Positions 8,775 to 16,951 of a DNA stretch of 64,000 nucleotides are shown piece by piece; the stretch's first letter is position 1, and each line of letters starts with the position of its first letter. Made by a program: the position numbers and the translations under genes. This DNA comes from Cohnella faecalis (GTDB lineage Bacteria > Bacillota > Bacilli > Paenibacillales > Paenibacillaceae). The stretch covers positions 992,001 to 1,056,000 of the forward strand of contig NZ_QXJM01000039.1 in assembly GCF_003570905.1 (NCBI RefSeq), given 5' to 3'. The notes beneath the pieces are model-generated. The model was not told the origin of the DNA, did not search any database, and saw only the letters and a list, made by a program, of their open reading frames with translations.

Positions 8775-10604
8775 ATGGCTAAGAAACAGTTCAAGGCGGA
8801 ATCGAAAAGACTGCTTGAGTTGATGATCAACTCGATTTACACCCAGAGAGAAATATTCGTAAGAGAACTCATATCCAATGCGAGCGACGCCATCGACAAA
8901 ATTTATTACAAGGCGCTGTCCGACGACAACCTCGTATTCAACAAAGAAGATTATTACATTACGGTAACGGCGGACAAAGACAATCGGACGTTAACCATCT
9001 CCGACACGGGGATTGGCATGACGAAAGAGGACTTGGAAAATAATTTGGGCATTATCGCCAAGAGCGGCTCGTTAGCTTTCAAGAACGAGAATGAAGCGCA
9101 GGACGGCCACAATATTATCGGCCAATTCGGCGTCGGCTTCTATTCGGCGTTCATGGTGGCCGATCGGATTTCCGTCATCACCAAGGCGCTTGGAAGCGAC
9201 GAAGCGTTCAAGTGGGAATCCACGGGCGCGGACGGGTACACCATCGCTGCGGGCGAGAAGGATTCTGTAGGCACCGACATCATTTTGCATATCAAAGAGA
9301 ATACGGAAGAAGACAGCTACGACGAGTATCTGGAAGAATACCGCTTGAAGTCGATTATTAAAAAATATTCGGACTTCATCCGGTTCCCGATCAAAATGGG
9401 CGAAGAAACCGTCAACAGCATGGTTCCGATTTGGCGGAAAAACAAAAACGAGCTGACGCAGGAAGATTACGATAACTTCTATACGGACAAGCGTTACGGC
9501 TTCGACAAGCCGCTCAAGCATATTCATATCAGCGCCGACGGCGCCGCGGTCTACAACGCCATTCTGTATATCCCGGAGCAAACTCCGTTCGATTATTATA
9601 CGAAGGAGTACGAGAAAGGGCTGGAGCTCTACTCCAACGGCGTATTGATTATGGACAAATGCTCGGATCTGCTTCCGGACTATTTCGGCTTCGTCAAAGG
9701 AATGGTCGATTCGGCCGATTTGTCCTTGAATATCTCCCGGGAAATGCTACAGCATGACCGGCAGTTGAGCCTGATCGCGAAGAACATCAAAAATAAAATC
9801 AAGAGCCAGCTGCTCAGCTTGCTCAAGGACGAGAGAGAGAAGTACGATCGGTTCTACAAAGCTTTCGGCCGGCAGTTGAAATACGGGGTATACAGCGATT
9901 ACGGTACGAACAAGGAAACGCTGCAGGATCTGCTCCTGTTCTACTCCTCCACGGAGAAGAAGCTCGTTACCTTGGACGAGTACGTGTCGAGAATGCCGGA
10001 GGATCAGAAATTCATTTATTACGCTTCCGGAGAATCGATCGCCCGAATCGAGAAGCTTCCGCAAACCGAGCTCGTGGCCGACAAGGGCTATGAAATTCTC
10101 TATTTTACCGACGACATCGACGAGTTCGCAATCAAGATGGTTATGACGTACAAGGAGAAGCCGTTCAAGTCGGTGTCGAGCGGCGATCTCGGAATCGAAG
10201 CCGATGCGAGCGAAGAGAAGTCGGATGCGGAGGAGAGCGACAACAAGGAGCTTTTCGAGCATATGGCGAGCGCCTTGGCGGACAAGGTCAGCGCCGTCAA
10301 AGCGTCCAAGAGATTGAAGAGCCATCCGGTATGCTTGTCCACGGAGGGCGAGGTCACGATCGAGATGGAAAAAATATTGAAGGCGATGCCGGACAGCCAG
10401 AATATTAAAGCGGACAAAGTGCTGGAAATCAACGTCAATCACGACGTGTTCCAATCGTTGAAAGATGCGTACAAGAACGACAAAGAGAAGCTGTCTCTCT
10501 ACACGAGCCTCTTGTACCATCAAGCGCTGTTGATCGAAGGGCTGCCGATTCAGGATCCCGTCGAGTTCACGAACGATATTTGCAAAATTATGGTCGGCAA
10601 GTAA
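8775..10604 (+). CDS. htpG: Molecular chaperone HtpG (bacterial Hsp90)
   Basis: A 609-aa cytosolic ATP-dependent chaperone. The N-terminal GHKL ATPase domain shows [22 protein letters not shown] and [13 protein letters not shown] (ATP lid). The middle domain carries the SREMLQHDR catalytic-arginine region, and an acidic linker at about 480-490 leads to the C-terminal dimerisation domain. Length is normal for Firmicutes. ATG follows an AGGGAAGGGG SD. Regulation is unusually readable: a SigA promoter and a perfect CIRCE lie just upstream, implying HrcA control. In Bacillus subtilis htpG is not in the HrcA regulon, so this is a lineage difference (comparison from general knowledge). Confidence 0.97.
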   Translation: MAKKQFKAESKRLLELMINSIYTQREIFVRELISNASDAIDKIYYKALSDDNLVFNKEDYYITVTADKDNRTLTISDTGIGMTKEDLENNLGIIAKSGSLAFKNENEAQDGHNIIGQFGVGFYSAFMVADRISVITKALGSDEAFKWESTGADGYTIAAGEKDSVGTDIILHIKENTEEDSYDEYLEEYRLKSIIKKYSDFIRFPIKMGEETVNSMVPIWRKNKNELTQEDYDNFYTDKRYGFDKPLKHIHISADGAAVYNAILYIPEQTPFDYYTKEYEKGLELYSNGVLIMDKCSDLLPDYFGFVKGMVDSADLSLNISREMLQHDRQLSLIAKNIKNKIKSQLLSLLKDEREKYDRFYKAFGRQLKYGVYSDYGTNKETLQDLLLFYSSTEKKLVTLDEYVSRMPEDQKFIYYASGESIARIEKLPQTELVADKGYEILYFTDDIDEFAIKMVMTYKEKPFKSVSSGDLGIEADASEEKSDAEESDNKELFEHMASALADKVSAVKASKRLKSHPVCLSTEGEVTIEMEKILKAMPDSQNIKADKVLEINVNHDVFQSLKDAYKNDKEKLSLYTSLLYHQALLIEGLPIQDPVEFTNDICKIMVGK

Positions 10605-10616
10605 GCTGTTCCGAAG

Positions 10617-10664
10617 AGGGGGCTGTCCCGCAAGGTCTTCATAGACCGCGGGGCCGCCCCTTTA
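10617..10664 (+). terminator. htpG terminator hairpin
   Basis: GGGGGCTGTCCCGC pairs imperfectly with GCGGGGCCGCCCC, enclosing AGGTC/GACC, followed by TTT. The first tandem array begins a few bases later. Confidence 0.7.
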
Positions 10665-10668
10665 AAGT

Positions 10669-11500
10669 TTGGTCGAGATCGCAACAGTGGGACGAGGTAC
10701 CATACATTCGGCGGAAAGTGCGGTCGAGAGCGCAACAGTGGGACGAGGTACCATATATTCGGCTGAAAGTGTTGTCGAGAGCGCAACAGTGGGACGAGGT
10801 ACCATATATTCGGCTGAAAGTGTTGTCGAGAGCGCAACAGTGGGACGAGGTACCATACATTCGGCGGGTAGTGCGGCCGAGAGCGCAACAGTGGGACGAG
10901 GTACCCTACTTTCGGCGGGACGCGTGATCGAGAGCGCATCAGTGGGACGAGGTACCATTCTTTCGGCGGAAAGTGCGGTCGAGAGCGCAACAGTGGGACG
11001 AGGTACCGTACATTCGGCGGGTAGTGCGGTCGAGAGCGCAACAATGGGACGAGGTACCATACATTCGGCGGAAAGTGCGGTCGAGAGCGCAACAGTGGGA
11101 CGAGGTACCATACATTCGGCGGAAAGTGCGGTCGAGAGCGCAACAATGGGACGAGGTACCATACATTCGGCGGAAAGTGCGGTCGAGAGCGCAACAGTGG
11201 GACGAGGTACCATACATTCGGCGGAAAGTGCGGTCGAGAGCGCAACAGTGGGACGAGGTACCATACATTCGGCTGAAAGTGCGGTCGAGAGCGCAACAGT
11301 GGGACGAGGTACCATACATTCGGCGGAAAGTGCGGTCGAGAGCGCAACAGTGGGACGAGGTACCATACATTCGGCGGAAAGTGCGGTCGAGAGCGCAACA
11401 ATGGGACGAGGTACCATACATTCGGCGGAAAGTGCGGTCGAGAGCGCAACAGTGGGACGAGGTACCATATATTCGGCTGAAAGTGTTGTCGAGAGCGCAC
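10669..11500. repeat. 51-bp tandem repeat array 1 (16 copies)
   Basis: The motif GTGGGACGAGGTACC or a one-base variant begins at 10687, 10738, 10789 and so on to 11452, always 51 bp apart: 16 copies without an indel. Each unit contains, on the minus strand, the core GGTACCTCGTCCCACTGTTG shared with arrays 2 and 3; the rest (GCGGAAAGTGCGGTCGAGAG on the plus strand) is specific to this array. Units differ by a few substitutions. Because 51 is a multiple of three, long open frames appear on both strands; one plus-strand frame is cut by a TGA near 10927, and I do not regard any as a gene. It fills the gap between the htpG terminator and a second hairpin before degV. Confidence 0.95.
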
Positions 11501-11535
11501 GGGCTATCCCATAAGCGAGCTTACGGGACGGCCTC
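11501..11535. terminator. Hairpin closing repeat array 1
   Basis: GGGCTATCCCATAAGC pairs with GCTTACGGGACGGCC (with G-U pairs) around GA. It resembles the htpG terminator stem on the other side of the array. No strong U-run on the plus strand; may act as a structural boundary. Confidence 0.5.
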
Positions 11536-11648
11536 TTCGTCGTTACGCGCGATGCTAAAAAAAGGTTGGAACGATATCGGCATGTTCGCGTATGTACGAG
11601 AATAAACAAAATCGACAAAAAGCGCTAAAGTGACGGACGGGAGCCCTT

Positions 11649-12488
11649 ATGCAAAAAATCATTATCGTAACCGATTCAACGACGGATTTGCCGAAGGAAC
11701 TGTTAGAGCAGCACCGTATCGAAGTTATTCCGCTTCAAGTGGATGTGAACGGCAAGACGTATCTGGACAACGTCACGATTTCACCCCTCACTTTTCTTGA
11801 GCAAATGAAGCTGTCCACGGAGCTGCCGAGAACTTCGCAGCCGTCCGTCGGAGCGTTCGTGGAAGCTTACGATCGGCTGGGTGTCGGCGGAGAAACGATT
11901 TTGTCCATTCATATGACCGGCGGGATGAGCGGAACTTATCAAACCGCGTGTATGGCAGCGGAGATGTCGACAAGCAACGTGCAGGTCGTCGATTCGAAGA
12001 TGATATCGCAAGCGCTCGGATTTCAGGTGATTGAGGCCGCGCGTATGGCGAACGAGGGAAGCTCCGTTCAATCTATCGTCGAGCGCTTGAAGGATATTTT
12101 CGATCGTACAGCGCTATTCGTTGTCGTGGACACGCTGGAATATTTGATCAAGGGAGGACGTATCGGGAAAGCCGCCGGATGGATCGGAAGTCTGTTTCAT
12201 ATCAAGCCGATATCCAGACTTCAGAACGGCGTCATTTCTCCCGTATCGAAGGCAAGGTCGTACGTTCAGGTTATCCAGAGCTTGATGGAGCAGTTTGCGC
12301 AGGATACGAAGGGGAAGACGATTCGCGGCATCGGAATTTCGCATGCGGACAACCTCTCGGTTGCGGAGAAGCTTCAGAAGCAAATCGCTCTTATGACCGG
12401 CGTGCCTGTCCGAATATGTCCGGCTACGCCGGTCATTACGGCTCATACGGGACCGGGGGCGATCGGATTTATGTACTATACGGACTAA
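11649..12488 (+). CDS. DegV family fatty-acid-binding protein
   Basis: A 279-aa cytosolic protein. Typical DegV signatures: N-terminal IIIVTDSTTDLPKEL, SQPSVGAFVEAYDRL, SIHMTGGMSGTYQTA (fatty-acid carboxylate binding loop), VDTLEYLIKGGRIGKAAGWIGSLFHIKP, and C-terminal TGPGAIGFMYY. Family members (FakB) bind a fatty acid and present it to the kinase FakA for phosphorylation; no FakA gene is in this window. ATG has GGGAG five bases upstream. It is a single gene between the first repeat array and the leader of the nucleotidyltransferase. Confidence 0.93.
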   Translation: MQKIIIVTDSTTDLPKELLEQHRIEVIPLQVDVNGKTYLDNVTISPLTFLEQMKLSTELPRTSQPSVGAFVEAYDRLGVGGETILSIHMTGGMSGTYQTACMAAEMSTSNVQVVDSKMISQALGFQVIEAARMANEGSSVQSIVERLKDIFDRTALFVVVDTLEYLIKGGRIGKAAGWIGSLFHIKPISRLQNGVISPVSKARSYVQVIQSLMEQFAQDTKGKTIRGIGISHADNLSVAEKLQKQIALMTGVPVRICPATPVITAHTGPGAIGFMYYTD

Positions 12489-12523
12489 TCCGAATTGGCG
12501 CAGCCTAACGGAGCGAATCTATC

Positions 12524-12552
12524 TTGACAGCGCTTTCTAAGCGTGATACGTT
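12524..12552 (+). promoter_or_regulatory. Predicted promoter for the nucleotidyltransferase leader
   Basis: TTGACA at 12524-12529, exactly 17 bp, then TACGTT at 12547-12552. It lies after the degV stop and about 105 bp before the nucleotidyltransferase start, leaving a leader that contains the three-codon ORF and terminator described next. Confidence 0.6.
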
Positions 12553-12570
12553 ATCACTAACAAAAAGGCT

Positions 12571-12582
12571 ATGAAACCTTAA
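12571..12582 (+). other. Three-codon leader ORF (ATG AAA CCT TAA)
   Basis: A minimal ORF, Met-Lys-Pro-stop, about 13 bases into the predicted transcript. AAAAAGG lies 2 bases before the ATG, closer than usual. Its stop codon is immediately followed by the 5' arm of the terminator stem (12583), so a ribosome paused here would cover that arm. Whether it is translated is unknown. Confidence 0.4.
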
Positions 12583-12621
12583 GGGTTCAACCTCGCGTAC
12601 GCGTGCGGTTGGATCCTTTTT
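12583..12621 (+). terminator. Intrinsic terminator / putative attenuator before the nucleotidyltransferase
   Basis: GGGTTCAACC (12583-12592) pairs over ten contiguous positions with GGTTGGATCC (12607-12616), with an inner CGC/GCG stem, followed by TTTTT. A weak alternative pairing, AACC with GGTT around the leader stop codon, would use part of the 5' arm. It could simply end degV, but a promoter-like site between degV and the hairpin favours attenuation. Confidence 0.7.
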
Positions 12622-12657
12622 GCGTTTCGGCCCAACTCACCTCAAGGAGAGATGAAG

Positions 12658-13434
12658 ATGACCAGAAAAGAACGTCTGCTTCAAAGGCTCGATGGAATCG
12701 GGAAGTCGCTTGAGAAAAAAGGCGATGCGCTGTTGCTGTTGGGGCTTGGGTCGGTAGGCTCCGAGACCGATAGACTGGACGACTATTCGGATATCGACTT
12801 CTACGTCATCGCCGCTCCCGGCTGCAAGGACAGATTCATCGACCGACTGGACTGGTTGGAGGACGCTCATCCGCTCGCCTATTCTTTCAAGAATGCGGAC
12901 GTCGGACACAAGGTATTGTTCGAGGACGGCATCTACGGAGAGTTCGCCGTTTTCGAAGAGACGGACATGGACACCGCGGGTTATTCGAAAGGAAGGATCG
13001 CTTGGAAGCATCCTTCTTACGAGAATGACGGAATCGTAAATCCGAAAGTTCCGTTCCCTCAGCTTACATCGGAGTCGGTCGATTTCGCCCTGAACGAAGC
13101 TCTGACCAATCTATACGTCGGTCTATGCCGATATGCCAGGGGCGAGAAGCTGTCGGCTTCCCGCTTCATCGAAGGCCACGCCTTGAACAATGTTCTGTCC
13201 GTGCTGCACCTGCTGGAGCCGAAGGTTGACTACTACCCGGATCCGTTCGGCAACGAGAGACGGCTTGAAAAAAGATATCCTCGTTTCGCCGACCGGATCG
13301 GAGGAATGATGCAGGGCTACGATAAAGCGCCCGAATCCGCCGTTCGAATGTTGGAATATATGGAAGAGGTTTATCCGGTTAACGGCAGGCTTGCCGAGGA
13401 AATTCGCAAGCTTGCAAGCGGTCAATCGCTTTAG
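12658..13434 (+). CDS. Nucleotidyltransferase-domain protein
   Basis: A 258-aa soluble protein. The N-terminal minimal nucleotidyltransferase motif is GLGSVGSETDRLDDYSDIDFYVI (GS followed by DxD, about residues 28-50), as in aminoglycoside and lincosamide nucleotidylyltransferases. The rest is an all-alpha region (about 135-258) typical of these enzymes and related substrate-modifying proteins. Start: ATG 12658 is 8 bp from AAGGAG, while an in-frame ATG six bases earlier is too close. The substrate cannot be told from the sequence; antibiotic modification is one possibility and is made more interesting by the attenuator-like leader, but unproven. Confidence 0.8.
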   Translation: MTRKERLLQRLDGIGKSLEKKGDALLLLGLGSVGSETDRLDDYSDIDFYVIAAPGCKDRFIDRLDWLEDAHPLAYSFKNADVGHKVLFEDGIYGEFAVFEETDMDTAGYSKGRIAWKHPSYENDGIVNPKVPFPQLTSESVDFALNEALTNLYVGLCRYARGEKLSASRFIEGHALNNVLSVLHLLEPKVDYYPDPFGNERRLEKRYPRFADRIGGMMQGYDKAPESAVRMLEYMEEVYPVNGRLAEEIRKLASGQSL

Positions 13435-13455
13435 ACACGCTCTCATCAAGCTCGA

Positions 13456-13487
13456 TCGTCCCGCTGCCGCGAGACGACGGGCTTTTT
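13456..13487 (+). terminator. Possible terminator after the nucleotidyltransferase
   Basis: Imperfect hairpin (TCGT/ACGA and CGC/GCG with small internal loops) followed shortly by six Ts. Moderate support. Confidence 0.45.
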
Positions 13488-13559
13488 TAAATTTTCCCAT
13501 TTGAAAATCGCTTTCATTGATGTAAGCTTTAGTGAGAATACTTGGAAAGGAAGATCCCT

Positions 13560-14561
13560 TTGCGAAAAGGATTTGTCGTGTTTTCGATGAGCTTGCTCGC
13601 CTTATTGACAGCGGCCCCGGCAGCCGAGGCGCATGTGAAGTGGTTTACCGATTTGAAGCCGGAAAAAGAGACAATCGTGAATATCCTGTCGCCCTTATTC
13701 ATGGGGCTGGCGGTATTCGTAGCGGTGCTGCTCGCCGTACTGACCCAGATGCGCCCGGTTCTGGCTGATTGGAAGCTTGCGCAGAAGGTTGACCGCAAGC
13801 TCGACGAGCTGCGCAGCTACTCGGTCTGGATTTTGAAATACGGATTGGCCGTCGCCTTGCTGATCCAGGTATTGTCGGGTTCGCTGTTCGTACCCGAGTT
13901 CGACTTGGCCGCGCAGTCGGATCGCATTCTGCTATGGATAGCAATCGCGCTGCTTCTGATTCCGTATCATCTGGCTACGAAGGCCGGCGCCCTTGTTACG
14001 TTGTGGCTGTTGGTCCGCTTGACGACGGACGTCGGGCTGTTCCATATGCTCGATTATGGCTTCTATTTGGCGATTGTCGGGGTGCTGTTGCTGGAGAAGA
14101 CGAAGAAGGAGCGTTGGGGGCTGCCATTCCTCTATCTGGGAACGGGTTTGTCGCTATGCTGGGTCGCCGTCGAAAAATGGGTGTTTCCGGCGATGGCGCT
14201 CGATATCGTCGAGCATCACGGCGTGCCGACGTTCGGCTTCGCGCCGGAAGCGTTCGTCGTTATGGCCGCTTTTATCGAATTCGTCGTCGGCTACCTTCTT
14301 GTCGTCGGCATTCTCAACCGACTTCTGTCCATCGTTCTGACGGCGATCTTCGTATCGACGACAATGCTGTTCGGGATGACCGAGCTGGTCGGCCATTTCA
14401 TGATCCATATTGTCCTAATTATCTTTATTATTGAAGGGGTCAGCTTTTACAAGCCGCCGGTCGAGATGCACGGCAGAAGAGTGGACCAGATGATTTTCGT
14501 GTCGCTCAATTTTTTATTCGTGCTTGCTGCCTTTACGTTGATTTATTATCGGTTTGCTTGA
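13560..14561 (+). CDS. DoxX-like integral membrane protein with signal peptide
   Basis: A 333-aa polytopic membrane protein. TTG 13560 is preferred over the more upstream TTG because AGGAAG lies 6 bp before it and the protein then begins MRKGFVVF, a normal signal peptide ending in AEA, giving a mature N-terminus His-Val-Lys-Trp. About eight further hydrophobic segments follow; residues 210-300 resemble the DoxX fold (VEKWVFPAMALDIVEHHG, AAFIEFVVGYLLVVGILNRLL, a late conserved HFMIHIVLIIFIIEG). DoxX proteins are associated with quinone or redox functions; the role here is unknown. Stands alone between two hairpins. Confidence 0.75.
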   Translation: MRKGFVVFSMSLLALLTAAPAAEAHVKWFTDLKPEKETIVNILSPLFMGLAVFVAVLLAVLTQMRPVLADWKLAQKVDRKLDELRSYSVWILKYGLAVALLIQVLSGSLFVPEFDLAAQSDRILLWIAIALLLIPYHLATKAGALVTLWLLVRLTTDVGLFHMLDYGFYLAIVGVLLLEKTKKERWGLPFLYLGTGLSLCWVAVEKWVFPAMALDIVEHHGVPTFGFAPEAFVVMAAFIEFVVGYLLVVGILNRLLSIVLTAIFVSTTMLFGMTELVGHFMIHIVLIIFIIEGVSFYKPPVEMHGRRVDQMIFVSLNFLFVLAAFTLIYYRFA

Positions 14562-14669
14562 GTCGGGGGCAAACTTTCCTTCGCTCTAGACGATTGTTGA
14601 GGTTGGCGGGAATGGTGTAGAATAAGAGCTATATAAGGCTCCTTCGGGGTCGAATACGGGGTGACGAAG

Positions 14670-14882
14670 ATGAGCGAACATACAAACAGGCCGAATGCTG
14701 ACGAGGCGGAAGAGCCGAAGAAGGTCAGTCTGGGCGATGCGATGAAGCAGATGCTGGAGCGGAAGAAGCAAGCGCAAGCGCAGGCGAGAGGGCCCAAGCA
14801 GCGTCAGGCGGACGGGGAACACAAGATGAAGACGCAGATTCATAAGGTTCAGAATAACCAGAAGCGCAGAACCGGCGTATAG
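14670..14882 (+). CDS. Small hydrophilic hypothetical protein
   Basis: A 70-aa very hydrophilic protein, with an acidic start (DEAEEPKK) and a strongly basic Lys/Arg/Gln-rich remainder (LGDAMKQMLERKKQAQAQ, KMKTQIHKVQNNQKRR). Start ATG 14670 has GGGGTG six bases upstream; the GTG nine bases earlier is part of that SD. Followed 50 bp later by a strong terminator, so it is probably a real monocistronic gene. No domain recognised; composition suggests nucleic-acid binding, but that is only inference. Confidence 0.65.
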   Translation: MSEHTNRPNADEAEEPKKVSLGDAMKQMLERKKQAQAQARGPKQRQADGEHKMKTQIHKVQNNQKRRTGV

Positions 14883-14932
14883 CGTCAGCGACAGCCGGAA
14901 CGACGCCGATGGACGAGCTGTCCATATAGAAA

Positions 14933-14974
14933 AGGCAGGCATTCGACCGAAAGGTCCGGTGCCTGTCTTTTTTA
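14933..14974 (+). terminator. Intrinsic terminator after the small basic protein
   Basis: GGCAGGCATTCGACC, GAAA loop, GGTCCGGTGCCTGTC, then TTTTTT. Strong canonical structure. Confidence 0.85.
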
Positions 14975-15424
14975 TGCAAAGCTTCTTCGACTTCCAGAGG
15001 ACGCCGAAGCCGTTTTTGCTTGGACGCTGCCGCCTAGCCCAACGTTCAACTGCAATACATACCTTTATTTTGAGGATAGATCGGCACGCTAACGATATTA
15101 CCTGCAAAAGGTACATTTACTTAGGGCGCTTTTTGCATCCAGCACCGAAATGGCAAAAAATAACGGTACCTTTTGCAGTTCAATCTCAGCGGCGCGGCTC
15201 CGTAGGATGATTAGCTGTATCTATTGCAGGTCATCGACTGGCTCGTCAGACAACGGAGGCTAAAGAGGCGAGGCTTTCTTGGAATACCGGAAAGAAAAAA
15301 CGAACAGATGACGAATCACATGATGCCGGTCACTGGTCATATGACAAGGGAAAAATCTATCATTGCCAATGTAAGCAAGAAGCAAGCTGAAATAAGGAAA
15401 CGCCTTGAGGAGGATATTGGGAAA
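14975..15424. other. Gene-free stretch with short interspersed palindromes
   Basis: About 450 bp with no credible gene. It holds the TGCAAAAGGTAC inverted repeat pair listed next and presumably the promoter of the stalk-domain gene. The open frame upstream of that gene's ATG has no SD and no signal features and is not coding in my view. Confidence 0.6.
15103..15177. repeat. TGCAAAAGGTAC inverted repeat pair
   Basis: TGCAAAAGGTAC at 15103-15114 and its exact reverse complement GTACCTTTTGCA at 15166-15177. Related motifs occur at 20747 (TGCAAAATGTACC) and near 20800-20930, suggesting a dispersed repeat family in intergenic DNA. Confidence 0.7.
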
Positions 15425-16795
15425 ATGAAGCGAGTTAGGAAAGCGATTGTGATGTCGGTATTGTTGGGTGCGGTTATTATGAACGGCTTTGCGGGAGGAA
15501 GCTCCGCTCTGGCGGCGGATACGGGTCTTCAGATCAAACAATTCTACTATTTGGACAAGGAGCTTGACCGCATATCGTTGAACACGGCGACGAAGCCGGA
15601 TGGGACGCGCGACGGTCATCTCAGCTTGCTGATCGATGCCGGAGCGGGAACCGAAATCAAGAGCATTACGATGAAGACGGCGGATGCGAACGGCAAAGAT
15701 ACGAACCACGGCATTTGGAAAACGTGGAAAGAAGCGTCCGGGGATATTGGCAACATGCTCGCGGTCGTTCAGGACGGCAAAATCGTCAACACGACGTTCC
15801 AGCCCACGCTCGGCAGCTTCAAGGGCGTCGCTCAACTGGAGCTGTACGCATCGGACAACAACGGCATGAAGCCCGGCGAATATTATTATCTGGAAATCGC
15901 GACAAGTGATGGAATAGTGAAATCCGCTGTAACGCCATATGCCGAGAACGACCTTTCCTACGCCCCTGTCGTCATCCGCGAGTTCGGCTGGGTCGATCTG
16001 AAATCGGATCAGACCGGCATCGCCAAATTCGAGGCCGACGGCACAACGGACGGACACTTCAAGCTGAAGCTGAATTTCACGCAGCCGACTGAGGTGCTGG
16101 CCGTTATTTTACGTCCGACGGAGGAGAACGGCAAGGATGCGTACAAGGGCATCTGGAGAACGAACCGGGCGGGGACCGGCTGGCTTCTCGGAATGAAGCA
16201 GGGTGAAACCGTCGTTACTCCGGGCTTCAAGAAGGACGTGAAAGAGCCTGTAGGCAAATTCAGGGGCAACGTCGCGTTCGATCTGTACGCCAACAACAAT
16301 GGCTCGATCAAGGACGGCCAATACTTCGTTATCGAGGTCGAAACGAAATTCGGAACGGTGATTTCCAAGCCGGTGAAGTTCGGGGACCCGAATTCGATTT
16401 ACGTGAACGATGTCGTTCGCAATTTCAAGACGATCATCATGAATATCGATTCGACCGCCGCGTTCGTCGACGAGACGAAATATACGCTCGACGCGGCTCC
16501 GTTCAAGCAAGAGGGACGCACGCTCGTTCCAATCCGCTTCATCTCCGAAGCGTTGGGAGCAAAGGTAGGCTGGAACGGCGCAGAAAGGAAAGTAACGCTC
16601 GAAAAAGACGATGTGAAAATCGAAATCGTTATCGACCGGAAGGAAGCGACTGTGAACGGCGAAACTGTCGTCTTGGACGCTCCGGCGATCATTCAAAACA
16701 AGATTACGCTGCTTCCCGTCCGCTTCGTCAGCGAGACGATGAAGATGAAGGTGTTTTTCGACAACGGGGAAATCGTCGTTACGGACGCCAAATAA
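15425..16795 (+). CDS. Secreted protein with C-terminal copper amine oxidase N-type (stalk) domain
   Basis: A 456-aa exported protein. ATG 15425 follows GAGGAGG at 11 bp and opens a signal peptide (MKRVRKAIVM, hydrophobic core, SSALAA). Residues about 30-165 and 170-320 are two similar beta-rich repeats (LKQFYYLDKELDRISLN...DGH and REFGWVDLKSDQTGIAKF...DGH, each with GIWKTW or GIWRTN and LYASDNN or LYANNN). The last ~100 residues are a PF07833-type domain (REGRTLVPIRFISEALGAKVGW-like and ITLLPVRFVSETMKM), which in this family is a surface stalk module, not an enzyme. Function unknown. Confidence 0.85.
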   Translation: MKRVRKAIVMSVLLGAVIMNGFAGGSSALAADTGLQIKQFYYLDKELDRISLNTATKPDGTRDGHLSLLIDAGAGTEIKSITMKTADANGKDTNHGIWKTWKEASGDIGNMLAVVQDGKIVNTTFQPTLGSFKGVAQLELYASDNNGMKPGEYYYLEIATSDGIVKSAVTPYAENDLSYAPVVIREFGWVDLKSDQTGIAKFEADGTTDGHFKLKLNFTQPTEVLAVILRPTEENGKDAYKGIWRTNRAGTGWLLGMKQGETVVTPGFKKDVKEPVGKFRGNVAFDLYANNNGSIKDGQYFVIEVETKFGTVISKPVKFGDPNSIYVNDVVRNFKTIIMNIDSTAAFVDETKYTLDAAPFKQEGRTLVPIRFISEALGAKVGWNGAERKVTLEKDDVKIEIVIDRKEATVNGETVVLDAPAIIQNKITLLPVRFVSETMKMKVFFDNGEIVVTDAK

Positions 16796-16811
16796 ATCAT
16801 AGACCATAGTC

Positions 16812-16858
16812 ATCAAAGCGGCAGCCCTTCGATTCCTAACGGGAAACGGAGGGCCGCT
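16812..16858 (+). terminator. Hairpin after the stalk-domain gene
   Basis: AGCGGC and CCTTCG arms pair with CGGAGGGCCGCT around an AT-rich loop. The following U-run is weak. Confidence 0.5.
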
Positions 16859-16951
16859 CTGTTCGTAACCGTTCATTGCATGGTAAAATCATGAAGTGAA
16901 ACTTTTCTAGCGACAACACGATTCGGCTTGGACCGGAAAAGAGGACTTGTC

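Noticed and set aside
10550..11618. Long open frames on both strands across repeat array 1 (up to about 318 codons)
   Set aside because: They arise because the 51-bp unit is a multiple of three and its consensus lacks stops. Several frames and both strands are open at once, none has a suitable SD and start outside the repeats, and one frame is cut by a variant unit.
15224..15424. N-terminal extension of the stalk-domain protein
   Set aside because: No SD at the upstream start, and the extension would bury the signal peptide that starts at 15425.
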